A stretch of 32,413 bases of DNA from positions 1-32,413 of the forward strand of contig VGDM01000026.1 in the NCBI GenBank assembly GCA_016869715.1, read 5' to 3'. Under the pieces are notes generated by a model. That model searched no databases. It saw nothing but the letters and a program-made list of their open reading frames with translations, and was not told the origin of the DNA. Position numbers and translations under genes: made by a program. This DNA comes from Alphaproteobacteria bacterium (lineage in GTDB: Bacteria > Pseudomonadota > Alphaproteobacteria > Acetobacterales > Acetobacteraceae). This document shows, piece after piece, positions 16,014 through 26,368 of this stretch (its first letter is position 1; every line of letters begins with the position of its first letter).

Positions 16014-17041
16014 TCAGTGTTTTGCGATCAGCGCCGCTCCCTTGGCCCCGGCTAGGGGGTTTTCCGCCGCCGGGAGGTCATGCAAATGGCAGGCGGACCA
16101 ATGCCCGGGCTCGGTCTGGTAGAGCGCGGGTTCATCCTGCCGGCAACGATCAAACGCATAGGGGCAGCGCGTGTGGAAGCGGCAGCCCTTGGGTGGGTTG
16201 ATAGGGCTCGGCACATCGCCCTTAAGGATGACGCGTTCGCGCTGCGCGCCTGGCTCGGGCACCGGCACGGCAGATAGCAGCGCTTCCGTATAGGGGTGCT
16301 TGGGCGCGGCGAACAACTCCCGCTTCGGTGCCACTTCCACGATCTTACCGAGATACATGACCGCCACGCGATGCGTCATATGCTCCACAATCGCCAAATC
16401 ATGGCTGATGAACAGCAAAGCGAGGCCGAGATCCTTCTGCAAATCCTGCAGCAGATTCACGATCTGCGCCTTGACGGACACATCCAGCGCCGACACCGCC
16501 TCATCGCAAATAATCAGATCAGGCTCGGCGGCGAGCGCACGGGCGATGCCGATGCGCTGGCGCTGCCCGCCCGAGAATTCATGCGGCCAGCGCCGAACGG
16601 CGTCACGCGGCAGGCGAACCCGGTCCATCAGATCGCCAACGCGTTTTTCAAGGTCAGCGGCATCCTTGGCCAGGCCGAAATTGCGGATCGGCTCCGCCAG
16701 GATATCGCGCACCCGCATGCGCGGATTGAGCGAGGAATAGGGGTCCTGAAATACCACCTGCATGCGCCGGCGGAGCGGGCGCAGCGTGGCCGCCGGCATA
16801 TCGTCAATCCGGGTGCCATCCAAGGTTACCTGGCCGCCCGTGATGTCAAACAGGCGCAGAATGGCCTTGCCGACTGTGGATTTGCCGCAGCCGGATTCAC
16901 CCACCAGGGATAGCGTTTCCCCTTTGGCGATGGAGAAGGAAATGCCATCCACCGCATAGACATAACCGGTGACCCCGCCCAGGAACCCGGCGCGGACAGG
17001 AAAGTGTTTCTTGAGGTCATGGACCTCGAGCAGAGGCGTGC

Positions 17042-17045
<4 letters not shown>
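16014..17045 (-). CDS. Oligopeptide/dipeptide ABC transporter ATP-binding protein (DppF-like)
   Basis: This is a 343-residue ATPase. Walker A is GESGCGKST (49-57), the signature is [14 protein letters not shown] (157-170) and Walker B is LIICDE (177-182). The C-terminal oligopeptide-importer extension has [20 protein letters not shown], typical of DppF/OppF. It energises import by the permeases encoded upstream. I chose the ATG at 17045, which overlaps the DppD-like stop by four bases (ATGA); the frame is open further upstream but without similarity. It is the last transporter gene, followed by a hairpin. The transported solute is not necessarily a peptide, since the family also handles nickel, opines and other small molecules. 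Confidence 0.94.
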
Positions 17046-18031
<986 letters not shown>

Positions 18032-18034
18032 GGG

Positions 18035-18961
18035 TCAGAGCCTCTTTGCCATGCGCGGGTCGAGCGCATCCCGGAGACCATCGCCGAGAAGGTTCACGGC
18101 TAGCACGGTGATGGACAGGAAGATGGCGGGGAAGAACACGATATAGGGCTTCACCTGCCAAAGCGCACGGCCTTCGGCCATGATATTCCCCCAGGATGGG
18201 ATGATCGGCGGCGTGCCGGCCCCGATGAAGGATAGGATGCTTTCCACAATCATGGCGGAAGCACAAATGTAGGTCGCTTGAACCGTAATGGGTGCCAGCG
18301 TATTCGGCAGGATATGGCGCCAGATGATCACCGGCGTGCGCGTGCCCGCCGCCACCGCGGCGTCCACGTAAGGTTGCTCACGGAGCGAAAGCACCACGCC
18401 ACGCACCAGGCGGGAGACGCGCGGGATTTCCGCAATAGTGATGGCGATGATCACATTCTGCACCGAACCGCGCGTGAGTGCCATGAGCGCAATGGCGAGC
18501 AGGATCGGCGGGATGGACATCATGCCATCCATCACACGCATGATGATGCTATCGGCCCAGCGGATGAAGCCGGAGATCATGCCAATGGTGAGCCCGATGA
18601 TGGAAGCCAGCACCGCCACCGAAAACCCGACCAGCAGCGACACCCGCGCGCCGTAGAGCACACGCGAATAGATATCGCGGCCAAGCATATCTGTGCCGAA
18701 CCAATACATCGCCGATGGTTCACGCGTGCGCCGCGCGGGGGCGAGTGCTGTTGGGTCGGTGGTGAAGAGGAGGGGCGCAAAAATCGCGATCAGCACCATG
18801 AGCGTGACCAGCGACCCGCCAATGGCAATCGCCGGGTTGCGCCGCATGAAGCCGACAAACCCGCCACGCGCCCTGACCGGCGGCATGATATCGGGCAACG
18901 AGGGCGCCACTGCGACATTCGCGGCGGTGATGCCCTTGGGGTCGAGGATGGAAGCAGACAT
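18035..18961 (-). CDS. ABC transporter permease (DppC-like)
   Basis: The 308-residue inner-membrane permease has the DppC layout: a long cytosolic N-terminus ending in FMRRNPAIAIGG, then a first helix, and the core with LSLREQPYVDAAVAAGTRTPVIIWRH as the EAA loop that contacts the ATPases. Late segments include SFIGAGTPPIIPSWGNIMAEG and LAVNLLGDGLRDALDPRM, both characteristic. The stop is three bases before the DppD-like start, and its ATG overlaps the DppB-like stop by one base (TGATG). It forms the translocation pore together with DppB. Confidence 0.94.
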   Translation of the reverse strand: MSASILDPKGITAANVAVAPSLPDIMPPVRARGGFVGFMRRNPAIAIGGSLVTLMVLIAIFAPLLFTTDPTALAPARRTREPSAMYWFGTDMLGRDIYSRVLYGARVSLLVGFSVAVLASIIGLTIGMISGFIRWADSIIMRVMDGMMSIPPILLAIALMALTRGSVQNVIIAITIAEIPRVSRLVRGVVLSLREQPYVDAAVAAGTRTPVIIWRHILPNTLAPITVQATYICASAMIVESILSFIGAGTPPIIPSWGNIMAEGRALWQVKPYIVFFPAIFLSITVLAVNLLGDGLRDALDPRMAKRL

Positions 18962-19902
18962 CAGTATCTGATCCTCGGGTCCAGAATGGTATAGAGTAGG
19001 TCAATCATGAGATTCACCAGCACATAGACAAAGGAAAACAGCAGCACGACGCCCTGAATGACCGGGTAGTCACGCCTCAGAATGGCATCCACGGTAAGCC
19101 GCCCAAGGCCCGGGATGGCAAAGACGCTTTCCGTCACCACCGCACCACCGATCAGCAACGCGATGCCAATGCCGATCACGGTTACAATCGGCACGGCGGC
19201 ATTCTTCAAAGCATGCAGGAACAAGATGTTGCGTTGCCCGGCGCCCTTGGCGCGGGCAGTGCGGATGTAATCCTGTTGCAGCACTTCCAGCATGGTTGCG
19301 CGCGTGATGCGTGCGATCAGCGCAATATAGACTGTTCCCAGTGCAACAGCGGGCAGGATCAAATTCTGGAACCAGGGGAAGAAGCCCTGCTTCAATGGCG
19401 TATATCCCTGCACCGGCACCCAATCAAGTTCCAGCGCAAAAATATAGGCCAGCACATAGCCGACCACAAAGACGGGGACGGAAAAGCCGAGCACGGCAAA
19501 GCCCATCACCGTGCGATCAATCGTCGTGCCCTGCTGCCAGGCGGCGATCACCCCCATCGGGATGGCGACCGAAACCGCCAGGATGAGGGTGATGATCATG
19601 AGCGACAGCGTAGGTTCAATACGCTGCTGGATCATGGTTGAAACGGGCAGATTAGTGAAAATCGAAACGCCGAGATCACCCTGAAGAATACGCCAGACCC
19701 ATTCCCCGAATCGGATCAAGAATGGCCGGTCGAGGCCAAGGCTGGCGCGGATGCGTTCTACGTCTTCAGGCGTGGCCTGATCGCCTGCAATCACCGCAGC
19801 CGGATCACCGGGCGCGACATAAAGCAGGCTGAAGACAAACAGCGCGACAAAGGCCATCACCGGAATGGTGGCCAAGACGCGTCGAACGATATAGGCGAAC
19901 AT
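18961..19902 (-). CDS. ABC transporter permease (DppB-like)
   Basis: The 313-residue permease has the DppB pattern. The first helix begins MFAYIVRRVLATIPVM. A large periplasmic loop is followed by the core domain with LEVLQQDYIRTARAKGAGQR as the EAA loop, and the C-terminus reads LMIDLLYTILDPRIRY. The start is well placed by this N-terminus, but only a short AGGA lies close to it. It begins 28 bases after the first binding protein and overlaps the next permease by one base. With the DppC-like protein it makes the membrane channel of the importer. Confidence 0.94.
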   Translation of the reverse strand: MFAYIVRRVLATIPVMAFVALFVFSLLYVAPGDPAAVIAGDQATPEDVERIRASLGLDRPFLIRFGEWVWRILQGDLGVSIFTNLPVSTMIQQRIEPTLSLMIITLILAVSVAIPMGVIAAWQQGTTIDRTVMGFAVLGFSVPVFVVGYVLAYIFALELDWVPVQGYTPLKQGFFPWFQNLILPAVALGTVYIALIARITRATMLEVLQQDYIRTARAKGAGQRNILFLHALKNAAVPIVTVIGIGIALLIGGAVVTESVFAIPGLGRLTVDAILRRDYPVIQGVVLLFSFVYVLVNLMIDLLYTILDPRIRY

Positions 19903-19930
19903 GATCCTAGTCTACCTAATACTGTTACTG

Positions 19931-21535
19931 TCAGGACTTGGAAACGTTCCAGAAGAACGGTATCGGTGCGCCAATCACGCCTAACACATTCCGTCGCCAG
20001 GCCTGGAAGACCTTGTAGAAACCTGTCGGAAGGTACGTGACATGACTCATTGCCGCGGAATTCATCTCGGCAACGGCAGCCTTTTCTGCGTCAAGGTTCG
20101 GAGCATCAAACCACTTATTGCGCGCGGCTTCCACCGCATTGTCTGTTGGCCAACCAAACCAGGCACCATCACCATGGGCGCGAAGGGCAAGATAGGCTGC
20201 CGGATTGGTACAGTCAGCGCCGGCGTGCCAGGTGTGGAAGATATGCCAGCCACCCTGACCGGGCAGGGATTTGGATGCGCGACGTTGACCAACTGTACCC
20301 CAATCGGTGGCAACAAAATCCACACGCATGCCGATGGAGCTTAGCAATGCATTGGTAACCTCCCCCATCGCTTTCAGTGGCGCCTGATCCTGCGCCACCA
20401 GCACGGTGATCGGCTGACCATTATAGCCAGATTCAGCGAGCAACCGGCGCGCCGCATCAATATTCCGCGGTCCCTTGAGGATGTCGCCACCTGCTTCCGA
20501 GTAGAGCGGCGTTCCAGGTGTGAAGAAGGACGGCAGAGTCTGCCAAAGGCTCCGGTCATCGCCAACAACAGCGCGCATGTAGTCTTCCTGGCTGAGGGCC
20601 ATCGCGACTGCGCGGCGCGCACGCACGTCATTAAAGGGGGCGTGAAGATGGTTGAACCGGAAGGCGCCGATATTGCCAAGTGGATCCTGAATATCCACCT
20701 GAACATTTCGGTTGCGACGCAGCGAGGGAATCAGATCCGTCAAGGGACTTTCCCACCAGTCAATTTCACCATTCATGAGCGCGGCTGATGCCGTGGCTGG
20801 GTCCGGCATGATGATCCATTCAATACGATCCAGATTCATGCGTTTGCCGCCGGCAAGCCAGGAAACAGGCTCATTGCGCGGAACATATTGATCGAACTTG
20901 GTGAAGACAGCTTTGGCGCCCGGCACCCATTCATTGCGCACAAAGCGCATTGGGCCGGAACCGACAAACTCACTTACCTGCTGGAAAGGATCGGTCCGCG
21001 CAAGCCGTTCCGGCATGATGAAGGCCATAGGCGTATTGTTCTTGCCCAGCGCTACCAGCATTTTCGGGTAGGGCGACTTCAGGCGCCACCTGAAAGTGCG
21101 ATCGTCAACCGCGGAAACAGGCTCCTCCTGGATGGCGCGGATCATCTGTCCCATGCCATCGCGCACCGCCCAACGGTTGAGCGAGGCCGCCACATCCTGC
21201 GCGCGGACAGCCTCACCATCATGAAAGCGCAAACCCTCACGCAGCTTGAAGGTCCAGGTCTTGCCGCCGTCGGTTAATTCCTCGCTTTCGACCATCTGGC
21301 GCTTCGGTTCCAGCTTGTCGTCAAAGCCATAGAGCGTGTCCCACACGAGACAGGCGGCATTGCGCACCACATATTGAGTGCCCCAGATGGGGTCGAAATT
21401 GGCCAGATTGGCCTGCGGCACGAAGCGCAACGTGCGCGCGGCGGCGCCCTGAGACAGCGCCGGGGCTGAGACCCCAGCTGTGCCAGTCAATGCCGCAACG
21501 CCGGCAGTTGCCTTGAGGAAATTTCTACGATCCAT
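19931..21535 (-). CDS. Family-5 ABC substrate-binding protein (copy A, next to permeases)
   Basis: This is a periplasmic solute-binding protein of the DppA/OppA family, 534 residues from the preferred start. I chose the second of two adjacent ATGs (21535) because GGGAGA lies six bases before it. It opens a Tat-like signal: MDRRNFLKATAGVAALTG, ending near APALSQG. Family landmarks include FDPIWGTQYVVRNAACLVWDTL, LREGLRFHDGEAVRAQDV and FRFNHLHAPFNDVRARRAVA. It captures the ligand and delivers it to DppBC. It is clearly related to the next gene upstream (copy B). Two hairpins in the gap between them may set relative expression. Confidence 0.93.
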   Translation of the reverse strand: MDRRNFLKATAGVAALTGTAGVSAPALSQGAAARTLRFVPQANLANFDPIWGTQYVVRNAACLVWDTLYGFDDKLEPKRQMVESEELTDGGKTWTFKLREGLRFHDGEAVRAQDVAASLNRWAVRDGMGQMIRAIQEEPVSAVDDRTFRWRLKSPYPKMLVALGKNNTPMAFIMPERLARTDPFQQVSEFVGSGPMRFVRNEWVPGAKAVFTKFDQYVPRNEPVSWLAGGKRMNLDRIEWIIMPDPATASAALMNGEIDWWESPLTDLIPSLRRNRNVQVDIQDPLGNIGAFRFNHLHAPFNDVRARRAVAMALSQEDYMRAVVGDDRSLWQTLPSFFTPGTPLYSEAGGDILKGPRNIDAARRLLAESGYNGQPITVLVAQDQAPLKAMGEVTNALLSSIGMRVDFVATDWGTVGQRRASKSLPGQGGWHIFHTWHAGADCTNPAAYLALRAHGDGAWFGWPTDNAVEAARNKWFDAPNLDAEKAAVAEMNSAAMSHVTYLPTGFYKVFQAWRRNVLGVIGAPIPFFWNVSKS

Positions 21536-21559
21536 CATCCGTCTCCCATTCTGTGTTCG

Positions 21560-21618
21560 GGGCAGCACAGTCTGCCCAGGTTCAAGTCACTCTGCCTTGC
21601 CAAAAAGCATGGCAAAGC
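21560..21618 (-). other. Two small hairpins between the tandem binding-protein genes
   Basis: The 202-base gap between the two binding-protein genes holds two inverted repeats. GGGCAG (21560-21565) pairs with CTGCCC (21572-21577) over a six-base loop. TTGCCA (21597-21602) pairs with TGGCAA (21610-21615) over a seven-base loop. No T-run follows on the minus strand. Such elements between binding-protein and permease genes often protect mRNA or partly terminate transcription; that is an inference here. Nothing else was recognised in the gap. Confidence 0.45.
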
Positions 21619-21737
21619 AAGAAACCTCGTTAGCCTGCTTTGAGTGCGGCGCAAATAGCCTAATTGACTGGCCGGCCTCCTTGGCTTGGCACAGGCGATG
21701 CACGGCCCATGCCATCAATGGCTTGCGGCCCCGCCCC

Positions 21738-23330
21738 TCAGCCCCGCCTGATGCCCCAGTAAAGTGCCAAGCCCGGCACGCGCCCGGTCAGATTGGCGCG
21801 CAAGGCGGTCATGGATTTATAGGCACCAAGAGGAATATACGGCAGCTCATCCATCGCCACCGTCTGCATATCCCGCGCGATGGACTGCTGCGCAGCAAGA
21901 TCCGGCGTATCGAACCAGGCATCGCGCAATTCCTCAAGCCTCGGGATATCCGGCCAACCGAACCAGGCATTGGTGCCATTGCCCCGCAGCGGGAAATGCG
22001 CCGCCGGATCAGCGAAATCAAAGGATGAGAAGGAGGTGAACAGCATGGACCAGCCGCCGCGCTCCACCGGCTCACGCGAGGTGCGGCGCTGCACCGTGGT
22101 GCCCCAATCGCTCAACACAATGTCGGCATTGAAGCCAAGCCGGCGCACCAGATCGGCGCCCACCTGCGTGAGTGCCGCTGGCACCAGAATATCGGTGGGC
22201 CCAATCAGCCGCATGGTCTGGTTGGTGTAGCCCGCTTCGCGCATCAGGGCCCGCGCACGGTCAATGCTGCGCGGCCCCATGAGCGGCGCGAGCCCAGCGT
22301 CATTGGCCAGAGGCGTACCGGGTGTGAAGAGCCCAACGCCAGTGTTATACAGCGCCGGGTCTGTACCCACGGCGGCCTGCATGAAAGTTTCCTGGCTGAT
22401 GGCAGGCAGCAGTGCCCGACGCAGCGCCTTGTTGTTGAAAGGCGGGTGCAAATGATTGACGCGCAGAATGCTTCCAAGCGGCAGCGGGTCAATCGCTTCA
22501 ATCACCACCTGCCGGTTGCGCCGCAAAAGCTGCTGCACTTCCGGTGGCGGTTGTTCATACCAGTCAATCTCACCGGTTTGCAAAGCAGCAGACGCAGTCG
22601 CAGCATCCCCAATGATATGCCATTCCACGCGATCAAAATGTGCGATTTTTGGCCCGGCGGTCAGGCTTTGTGTCCCGGATTGCACGGGTACATAATCAGC
22701 GAAGCGCTCATAGACCACCAGGCTGCCGGAATTGAATTCATTGGCCTTGAAGCGGAAGGGCCCGGAGCCGATGGCCTCACGCACCTGCTGGAAGGGATCG
22801 GTCTTGGCGAGGCGCTCTGGCATGATGAAGGCGGGGCTATTGGAAACCTGAGCCAGCGCATGGAATAGCAGCGGGAAGGGTTTTTTCAGCCGGAGGCGGA
22901 GGCGCGTATCATCCACCACCAGAATATCATCCGTGACGGTCGCGAGCTTCTGGCCGAAGGGATTGCGCCGCATCCAGCGTTGCAGGCTTGGCACCACATC
23001 CTGCGCGCGCACCGGCTCTCCATCATGGAATTTGAGGCCCGGTCGCAGCGTGATGGTGACACTGCGCCCGCCATCATCGCTGCTATGGCCTGCGGCCATT
23101 TGCGGATGGGGCCTGAACTGCGCGTCCATCCCATACAGCGTATCGAAGACCATATGCCCGAAATTGCGGGTGATATTCGCCGTCGTCCAAATAGGGTCGA
23201 GGCTGGTGAGGTTCGCCTGTGGCACCATTTTCAGCACGCGGTTCTGCGCCGGCTGCGCAATGGCGATGCTGGGCAGCGAGCTTGCCGCTGCGGCGGCGGC
23301 ACCGAGTTTGAAGACATCCCGACGTTGCAT
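21738..23330 (-). CDS. Family-5 ABC substrate-binding protein (copy B)
   Basis: This is a 530-residue DppA/OppA-type binding protein. I chose the ATG at 23330, preceded by AAGGG eight bases away; it starts a Tat-like signal MQRRDVFKLGAAAAAASSLP with paired arginines and cleavage near IAIAQ. Landmarks shared with copy A include LTSLDPIWTTANITRNFGHM, LRPGLKFHDGEPVRAQDV and RVNHLHPPFNNKALRRAL. Both proteins presumably feed the single DppBCDF importer, possibly with different ligands. It begins 68 bases after the aldehyde dehydrogenase stop. Tandem duplication followed by divergence is the simplest origin. Confidence 0.93.
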   Translation of the reverse strand: MQRRDVFKLGAAAAAASSLPSIAIAQPAQNRVLKMVPQANLTSLDPIWTTANITRNFGHMVFDTLYGMDAQFRPHPQMAAGHSSDDGGRSVTITLRPGLKFHDGEPVRAQDVVPSLQRWMRRNPFGQKLATVTDDILVVDDTRLRLRLKKPFPLLFHALAQVSNSPAFIMPERLAKTDPFQQVREAIGSGPFRFKANEFNSGSLVVYERFADYVPVQSGTQSLTAGPKIAHFDRVEWHIIGDAATASAALQTGEIDWYEQPPPEVQQLLRRNRQVVIEAIDPLPLGSILRVNHLHPPFNNKALRRALLPAISQETFMQAAVGTDPALYNTGVGLFTPGTPLANDAGLAPLMGPRSIDRARALMREAGYTNQTMRLIGPTDILVPAALTQVGADLVRRLGFNADIVLSDWGTTVQRRTSREPVERGGWSMLFTSFSSFDFADPAAHFPLRGNGTNAWFGWPDIPRLEELRDAWFDTPDLAAQQSIARDMQTVAMDELPYIPLGAYKSMTALRANLTGRVPGLALYWGIRRG

Positions 23331-23398
23331 GTGAGCCACCCTTCTGGTTTGCCCTTATCAAGCCCGCTTGCGGCTGGTGGCGCAAGCGCGATTTGGCC

Positions 23399-24919
23399 TC
23401 AGTCCGGTCTATGGCCGAAGCCCAGGGCCGGTTCGGGGGCAGCCTCTATCCAGATTGCCTTGCTTTGCGTCAGTTCCGTCAAAACCTCCTGCCCCGAGGA
23501 GCGACCATGACCTGAGGCGCCAAAGCCGCCAAAGGGCACGGAAACGTGAATGGTGCGATAGCCATTCACCCAAAACGTCCCTGCCCTCACCCTGGCCGCC
23601 ACGCGATGCGCTCGGCCCAAATCACGCGTCCAGACCGCGCCAGCGAGACCGAAGGACGTAGCATTGGCCAGCGTTACGGCTTCATCCTCATCCTCGAAGG
23701 GGATGGCGGCGACGACGGGGCCGAAGATTTCCTGCTGGGCTGGCCGGGCCTCATTGGAAAGCCCGGCGAGCAAGGTGGGCGGCACCCAAAAGCCGCCTTG
23801 GGGCAGCGCGGCGGGTTTTTCGGCGGCCAATACAGCAGCGCCGGAAGCGGCACCGGCGGCAAGCAATTCCCGCACATGGGCAAATTGCCGCGCATTGGCC
23901 ACAGGGCCCATTTCCGTTGCGGCGTCCATAGGATCGCCCAGCCGAATGCGGCGCTGAGCGTCAGCAAGCGCGGCGACAAACCGATCATGCAAGCGGCACT
24001 GCACCAGAAGCCGCGATCCCGCGACACAGGATTGCCCGCTGCCGGCATAGATCGCCTGCTGAGCGCCTTGGATGGCACTGGCGAAATCGGCATCGTCGAA
24101 GACGATATTGGCACTTTTGCCGCCAAGTTCGAGCAAGCTCGGCACGCCACGCGCGGCGGCACTTGTGGCAACGGCGCGCCCTGCCGCGACGCCGCCAACA
24201 AACACCACCTTGGCGATTTCGGGGGCAGCAAGTAGCGCCGTACCAGTGCCCTGTCCCGGCCCGGCGATCACCTGAAACAGGCCGCGCGGCAGCCCGGCTT
24301 GCTCGGCAAGCGAGCCCAGTACGAGGGAGGTCAGCGGTGTAAATTCAGATGGCTTCAGCACCACCGCATTGCCGGCTGCGAGCGCTGGAAAGACATTCCA
24401 GCCAGCGGTGAAAATCGGCGCATTCCAAGGCGTGATGGCCAGTACCACGCCAAGCGCCTCACGCTTCACCATGACGGTGTGGCCGGAAGGCACGGGAATG
24501 ATCCGGCCTTCAATCTTGTCGCACCAGCCGGCCCAGTATTCTGCCATTTCCGCGACACGGGCGACTTCCGTGCGGGTGTCGCGCAAGGGTTTGCCAGTTT
24601 GCGCGGATTCCAAGCGCGCAAGGTTCTCCGCATATTGCCGCAGCAAGGGCGCGATGGCCCAAAGTCGGCGGCCGCGTTCGGCGCCACTCAACGCCTGCCA
24701 ATCACCCTGCGCGCGCGCCGCGCTGCTGGTGGCTTCAGCGATAAGGCCCGCGCCTGCGCTGGCATAGTCGAGTAGCGCCTCCCCGTTTGTTGGGTCTTGC
24801 AGGGTGATGATGGCGCCATCGCCCGGGATAATCTCGCCATTCAACAGGCTGCCGGTGCGCCCACCCAAAAGCGCGGTGACTTCGGCGGTGAGAACGGCTT
24901 TGGCGCTGAAGGGGGTCAT
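23399..24919 (-). CDS. NAD(P)-dependent aldehyde dehydrogenase
   Basis: The 506-residue enzyme has the expected catalytic residues: Asn166 in TPWNAPI, Lys189 in LKPSEF, Glu264 in LELGGKS and the nucleophile Cys298 in GQSCVAGSR. C-terminal PFGGFGASGHGRSSG is also typical. The stretch normally written FTGSTxxGR reads FVGGVAAGR, a modest departure near the cofactor site. It oxidises an aldehyde to an acid in the cytosol. The ATG overlaps the stop of the hydroxyisobutyrate dehydrogenase-like gene by four bases (ATGA), so the two are likely co-translated. The pair could oxidise a hydroxy-acid or alcohol and then the aldehyde product. Confidence 0.94.
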   Translation of the reverse strand: MTPFSAKAVLTAEVTALLGGRTGSLLNGEIIPGDGAIITLQDPTNGEALLDYASAGAGLIAEATSSAARAQGDWQALSGAERGRRLWAIAPLLRQYAENLARLESAQTGKPLRDTRTEVARVAEMAEYWAGWCDKIEGRIIPVPSGHTVMVKREALGVVLAITPWNAPIFTAGWNVFPALAAGNAVVLKPSEFTPLTSLVLGSLAEQAGLPRGLFQVIAGPGQGTGTALLAAPEIAKVVFVGGVAAGRAVATSAAARGVPSLLELGGKSANIVFDDADFASAIQGAQQAIYAGSGQSCVAGSRLLVQCRLHDRFVAALADAQRRIRLGDPMDAATEMGPVANARQFAHVRELLAAGAASGAAVLAAEKPAALPQGGFWVPPTLLAGLSNEARPAQQEIFGPVVAAIPFEDEDEAVTLANATSFGLAGAVWTRDLGRAHRVAARVRAGTFWVNGYRTIHVSVPFGGFGASGHGRSSGQEVLTELTQSKAIWIEAAPEPALGFGHRPD

Positions 24920-25773
24920 GGCTTGGCTCCTGTAAAAAGCGCTGCCGAGAGGCGGTTGAAATCGGCCTCATCCGGCACGGCGTCGCGCCATTCCTGCCAC
25001 AACGCGGCGGCGCGGCCGGTTGCATGCAGCGATACATCCAATTCCCGCGCGAGTTCCAGCGCGAGACCGACATCCTTGCGCATCAGCCCTGCGCTGAAAC
25101 CTGAGTCAAAGCTGCCGGGGATGATCCAGCGCGGCCAATTTACCTCGGTTACCGCGGAACGGCCCGAGGCGCCATTCAACACCGGCAAGAGCGCTTCCGG
25201 CGAAACCCCCGCGGCGGCGCCGAGGCGCAGCGCCTCACCGGTGGTGACCAGATGGCTTGCGACGAGCAGATTATTCACCAGCTTCGCCACCTGCCCGGCC
25301 CCGGATGGCCCGATGTGCAAAAGCCGTGCAGTCAAATGTTGCAGGATGGGTGTTGCACGTTCGAGGCCGGCGGCATCGCCACCCACCATCATGGCCATGC
25401 CGCCCGCCGCAGCACCCGCAGGGCCGCCTGAGACCGGTGCATCCAGATAGAAAACGCCCTGCGCTTTCGCCTGTTCCGCGAAACCGCGCACGGCGCGTGG
25501 CGAAAGGGTGGAGGTGTCAATGATTACAGCGCCTTGCGGCAAGGCGGGCATTGCGTGGCTCAGCACTTCGGCCACCGCGGCATCATGCGGCAGGGAAAAA
25601 AGTGTGATCTCAGCGATGCTGTCCGCGAGATCAACGCCGATGCTGGCGCCGGCTTGGCGTGCGGCATCGCGCTTGCCAGGGTCCAAATCCCAGGCGCTTG
25701 GCTTGTGGCCGGCCTCAAGAAGCCGCTTGAGCATCGCCATGCCCATATTACCGAGACCGATTACTGCGACCAC
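24916..25773 (-). CDS. 3-hydroxyisobutyrate dehydrogenase-family NAD(P) oxidoreductase
   Basis: This is a 285-residue beta-hydroxyacid dehydrogenase. The GTG at 25773 is chosen because GGGGGAGG lies five bases before it and it opens directly on the Rossmann motif VAVIGLGNMGMAM. Substrate motif DAPVSGGPAGA (111-121) and catalytic Lys164 in GAGQVAKLVNNLL are present. Relatives oxidise 3-hydroxyisobutyrate, tartronate semialdehyde or similar hydroxy acids. It is probably the first gene of the long minus-strand cluster. Its promoter should lie in the 106 bases between it and the divergent GtrA-like gene, where I recognised no clear box. Confidence 0.92.
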   Translation of the reverse strand: MVAVIGLGNMGMAMLKRLLEAGHKPSAWDLDPGKRDAARQAGASIGVDLADSIAEITLFSLPHDAAVAEVLSHAMPALPQGAVIIDTSTLSPRAVRGFAEQAKAQGVFYLDAPVSGGPAGAAAGGMAMMVGGDAAGLERATPILQHLTARLLHIGPSGAGQVAKLVNNLLVASHLVTTGEALRLGAAAGVSPEALLPVLNGASGRSAVTEVNWPRWIIPGSFDSGFSAGLMRKDVGLALELARELDVSLHATGRAAALWQEWRDAVPDEADFNRLSAALFTGAKP

Positions 25774-25879
25774 TGACGCCTCCCCCTCAAACCTGGACTC
25801 TCCGGCGCTTCCCATAGCGCTGCAACGCCGCCAGGGCCAAGGCAGTTTGCGCCGCGCCTTTCCTGCGTTACAGGCACGC

Positions 25880-26329
25880 ATGGCGTTCCAGACCATCCTC
25901 ACCCGGCTTGAAGGCATGATCGGCCCTGCGCGTTTTGGCGTGCTGATGGAATTTTTGCGCTTCGGTGTAGTGGGCACGATTGGCTTTGTGGTGGATACGG
26001 CGGTGCTTTATGCGGGCCTGGCGCTGGGGCTTGGGCTTTATGGCGGACGCGCGGTTTCCTACCTGGTGGCGGCGACCACGACCTGGGCGTTGAATCGGTT
26101 ATGGACCTTTCGCGGGCGCGGTGGTGGCCTTGTTCATCAGCAATGGGCGCTGTTCCTGCTGGTCAATCTGGTGGGCTTTGCGATGAATTACGGCACCTAT
26201 GCCGCGTTGGTCGCCTTTGTGCCGCTTGTGGCGGTGCATCCGGTGCTGGGTGTCGCTGCCGGGGCAATTGCTGGGATGTTCGGCAATTTCGTGCTGTCGC
26301 GCCAATTGGTGTTTCGCATCAAAAACTAG
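25880..26329 (+). CDS. GtrA-family membrane protein
   Basis: The 149-residue protein has four predicted membrane segments. The first contains FLRFGVVGTIGFVVDTAVLY, the second LVAATTTWALNRLWTF with the family RxWTF motif, and the last two span about residues 90-145 and end FGNFVLSRQLVFRIKN. GtrA proteins are thought to flip or handle polyprenyl-linked sugars for O-antigen or teichoic-acid modification. There is no glycosyltransferase beside it, which is unusual. The ATG at 25880 is the first that aligns with the family; the frame continues upstream but would overlap the divergent gene. It ends 39 bases before the convergent binding-protein gene. Confidence 0.9.
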   Translation: MAFQTILTRLEGMIGPARFGVLMEFLRFGVVGTIGFVVDTAVLYAGLALGLGLYGGRAVSYLVAATTTWALNRLWTFRGRGGGLVHQQWALFLLVNLVGFAMNYGTYAALVAFVPLVAVHPVLGVAAGAIAGMFGNFVLSRQLVFRIKN

Positions 26330-26362
26330 GCGCGGCGGAATGGGTAAGCCCGCTGCGCCTTT
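26329..26362. terminator. Bidirectional terminator between convergent genes
   Basis: GGCGCGGCGG (26329-26338) pairs with CCGCTGCGCC (26350-26359), with one G-T pair, around an 11-base loop. A short TTT follows on the plus strand and TAGTTTTT on the minus strand. It starts on the last base of the GtrA-like stop codon and lies just downstream of the convergent binding-protein gene. It probably ends both transcripts. Confidence 0.55.
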
Positions 26363-26368
26363 CGGTCT

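Noticed and set aside
25801..25850. Small inverted repeat GCGCT/AGCGC in the divergent gap
   Set aside because: Five-base arms in high-GC DNA are expected by chance.
25508..25879. N-terminal extension of the GtrA-like gene
   Set aside because: The extension is antisense to the hydroxyisobutyrate dehydrogenase-like gene and has no membrane or family features; the ATG at 25880 begins the conserved part.
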